This document shows, piece by piece, positions 62,280 to 64,000 of a DNA stretch of 64,000 nt. Under the pieces are notes generated by a model that worked only from the letters and a program-made list of their open reading frames with translations, made no database searches and was not told the DNA's origin. Each line of letters starts with the position of its first letter. The first letter of the stretch is position 1. The stretch comes from Poteriospumella lacustris (taxonomy: Eukaryota > Sar > Chrysophyceae > Chromulinales > Dinobryaceae), in the NCBI GenBank assembly GCA_008000375.1, contig SMOI01000181.1, positions 1 through 64,000 of the forward strand, given 5' to 3'. Both the position numbers and the translations under genes were made by a program.

Positions 62280-64000
62280 TTACGATGGGACGCCCGTGTC
62301 CTTCACCACCCGCAGCCACTCCAAACAACATTCGCCGCCGAAGGGTCGCAGCATTTGCCGCAGCGTCTCCAACGGCACCACCACCGTTCTGGGCGGCAGA
62401 GTCGCGATGGCGATCTCCGCCTTCGGCCAGCACCCGTAGAGGACCACGTAGTAGCTCGTTGCGTTCGAAGCGCAGGCGTCCCGGGCAATGCGGTGGACGT
62501 CCTCGGCCAACGCCGGGAGACTCGAAGCAGCAGCAGCGCGGAACTGCGTCGACGCTAGCCACAGCAGCTGCCCATGGGCACCGCTGTCTTCGTCGTAGGC
62601 CGAGAAATGACAAGCCGCGTAGGCAATCACCTCTGCATTATTACTTCTGCCGCCGTTACTCGGCGTCCACGACAGGACCGGGCAGTTGCGTTGCTGCTGT
62701 TGTTGACACGCAGTGTTGATCAGCGACACCGCGACGTCAGACCCGGCCCCGGCCCCGTCCTCCTCCTCCTCGTCCGACCCCCGACAGCGCTTCTTCCGCG
62801 GCTCCACCACATCAGCCACCTTCACAGGCGTCGTCCACACAGACGGATTCACCTCTACCGACGACGAGGTTGCATTGGTGGTGGTGGTTGAGTCTGCGTC
62901 GCCCACAACAACGGCGCCGGGCAAAACCTCCACCAACGTCACGCTCTCCCTGTGCTGGTCGCCGTCACTCCGCTGTCGTATCAAGCACACGCGATAGAGC
63001 TCCACGTACAACAGGAGGTGTTGGAAGGCCAGCGGCGGGTTCGACAGCAAGAGACCACCTTGGATCGCCAGGCCGATGTTGGCCAGCAGCAGCGGCCCCA
63101 AGTCGGTCAGCAGTTGCGGACTGCGCTGTCGCAGCTCTCCACCCTCCTCCGTGGCGGCGGTCCCATACCGCGCATACGTGTACGAGACCATGTACTTCGC
63201 TGCGCTGAATACAAAGGGTAACGATACTCGTGGCTGCACGGACGAGAGTCGATCGGGATGGCGCGCCTTGATGAACGCCACGCCGGCGGTTTCGGCGCAA
63301 ATCATTTGTGCGTCTTCCTCCACAAACAACTCGTCGCTGTCCTCGGTGGTGTCTAACAGGTCGCAGTGCCGGGTGAAGCGACCCAACAACTCGCAGCAGT
63401 AGGCCAACAGCGCCTCCTCCTTGCCACGGGTCATGACGGTGGCCAGAAAGGAACTGAACAAGGTCCGTTGCAGGGCGCCGGAGGTGAGGGCGGTTTGCTG
63501 GTGCTTCCAATAGTGCTCCTCCCTCGCAGCGAAGTAATCGGAGCCGAAGACACACCTCTCCTCTTCTCTGACGTTGTCCTGTTGGTATTTCTTGAGCAGG
63601 TCGCAGGATACGAAGATGGCAAACAGCCGGTTTACACCGTTCTCCAACGCGCGGAAGTGGCGTCCGACCATGTGCACCATCCACAGCGTCAGCCGCCTCA
63701 AATACTGGTTGTATTCACACTGCCGTTCTCGCCATAGCTCATCGTATTGCAAAATGGCGAGAAGATCGTTGACGATGCTCGTCGCCACGTCGTTCAAACG
63801 CGCATGCGACACCATCGGCAAGTTCACCAGCTTCAGCGGCCGACGAAAGTTCCTGCGGAAGTCTTCATAGCCTTGGTCGTAGTGCAGGGCGGTGGTCAAC
63901 ACGAAATTGGGTTTGCCCTGGCGTAGCGATTGCTGCTGAAACGTACTCAACAACTCCAACATCTTGAGCCGCTGGTGCCCCTCCACTTTCAGCGTTTCGT
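62280..64000 (-). CDS. large hypothetical protein, N-terminus beyond the window
   Basis: The minus strand is open from the right edge to a stop at 62280, at least 572 codons, with no ATG needed inside. It starts within a helical region (ETLKVEGHQRLKMLELL) and continues with long helices (VATSIVNDLLAILQYDELW, LRRLTLWMVHMVGRHFRALE, FVSCDLLKKYQQ). An acidic segment EEDAQMIC follows, then a linker with Thr/Asn and a basic-acidic patch (EPRKKRCRGSDEEEED) that looks like a nuclear localisation signal. The C-terminal end has YYVVLYGCWPKAEI. I recognise no family. Confidence 0.55.
   Translation of the reverse strand, partial: ETLKVEGHQRLKMLELLSTFQQQSLRQGKPNFVLTTALHYDQGYEDFRRNFRRPLKLVNLPMVSHARLNDVATSIVNDLLAILQYDELWRERQCEYNQYLRRLTLWMVHMVGRHFRALENGVNRLFAIFVSCDLLKKYQQDNVREEERCVFGSDYFAAREEHYWKHQQTALTSGALQRTLFSSFLATVMTRGKEEALLAYCCELLGRFTRHCDLLDTTEDSDELFVEEDAQMICAETAGVAFIKARHPDRLSSVQPRVSLPFVFSAAKYMVSYTYARYGTAATEEGGELRQRSPQLLTDLGPLLLANIGLAIQGGLLLSNPPLAFQHLLLYVELYRVCLIRQRSDGDQHRESVTLVEVLPGAVVVGDADSTTTTNATSSSVEVNPSVWTTPVKVADVVEPRKKRCRGSDEEEEDGAGAGSDVAVSLINTACQQQQQRNCPVLSWTPSNGGRSNNAEVIAYAACHFSAYDEDSGAHGQLLWLASTQFRAAAASSLPALAEDVHRIARDACASNATSYYVVLYGCWPKAEIAIATLPPRTVVVPLETLRQMLRPFGGECCLEWLRVVKDTGVPS

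Overview
The window is nuclear DNA of a eukaryotic microbe, most likely an alga with a secondary (complex) plastid, and I favour a photosynthetic stramenopile. Introns are short (about 59-98 bases), GT-AG, and there are zero to three per gene. Genes lie on both strands, often as divergent or convergent pairs, with no operons. Most families are typically eukaryotic: ubiquitin E1, MBF1, sterol C-24 methyltransferase, SARNP/Tho1, BCDIN3D-type methyltransferase, apyrase, exostosin GT47 and ARL16-like GTPase. The plastid clue is a double-domain Cpn10 (Cpn20) protein. Its leader is a signal peptide followed by an S-A-F motif, the pattern of plastid import in diatoms and relatives. I cannot name the species.

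Layout. 1-11 kb: a partial MFS carrier, an armadillo-like protein, a P-loop kinase, an EF-hand CorA magnesium channel, SARNP, an RbfA-like protein, a 77-residue one-helix protein and a BCDIN3D-type methyltransferase. 11-18 kb is a duplication-rich block. A four-helix membrane protein has a truncated 3' copy 1.5 kb away. Two tandem 5'-nucleotidase-like genes follow: one keeps its frame but has lost its metal ligands, the other keeps the ligands but has a C-terminal frameshift. 18-20 kb: plastid Cpn20 and MBF1. 20.1-23.1 kb: a near-perfect 1.29-kb inverted repeat carrying two identical copies of a membrane-protein gene. 23-25 kb: a retropepsin-like fragment and a DUF285 (BspA-type) 25-residue repeat protein.

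25-43 kb: ubiquitin E1, apyrase, a small glycine-rich protein, an exostosin, a GAF-domain protein and sterol methyltransferase. 43-51 kb: a GNAT acetyltransferase, a locus with broken frames, galactose mutarotase and a possibly myristoylated protein. 55-64 kb: a coiled-coil protein with a possible 12-base exon, threonine synthase, a membrane-anchored serpin, an ARL16-like GTPase and a partial unknown gene.

Two very long spacers (34.9-38.6 kb and 51.3-55.1 kb) and one of 1.4 kb hold no convincing gene. Each is strongly asymmetric: the sense strand downstream of one flanking gene is poor in A and rich in pyrimidines. The genes are mostly unrelated housekeeping functions and I see no single pathway. 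The parts least explained by known biology are the reciprocal damage in the nucleotidase pair, the perfect inverted gene pair and the asymmetric spacers. All exon joins were read by eye from GT-AG sites and reading-frame continuity; none has been tested against transcripts or databases.
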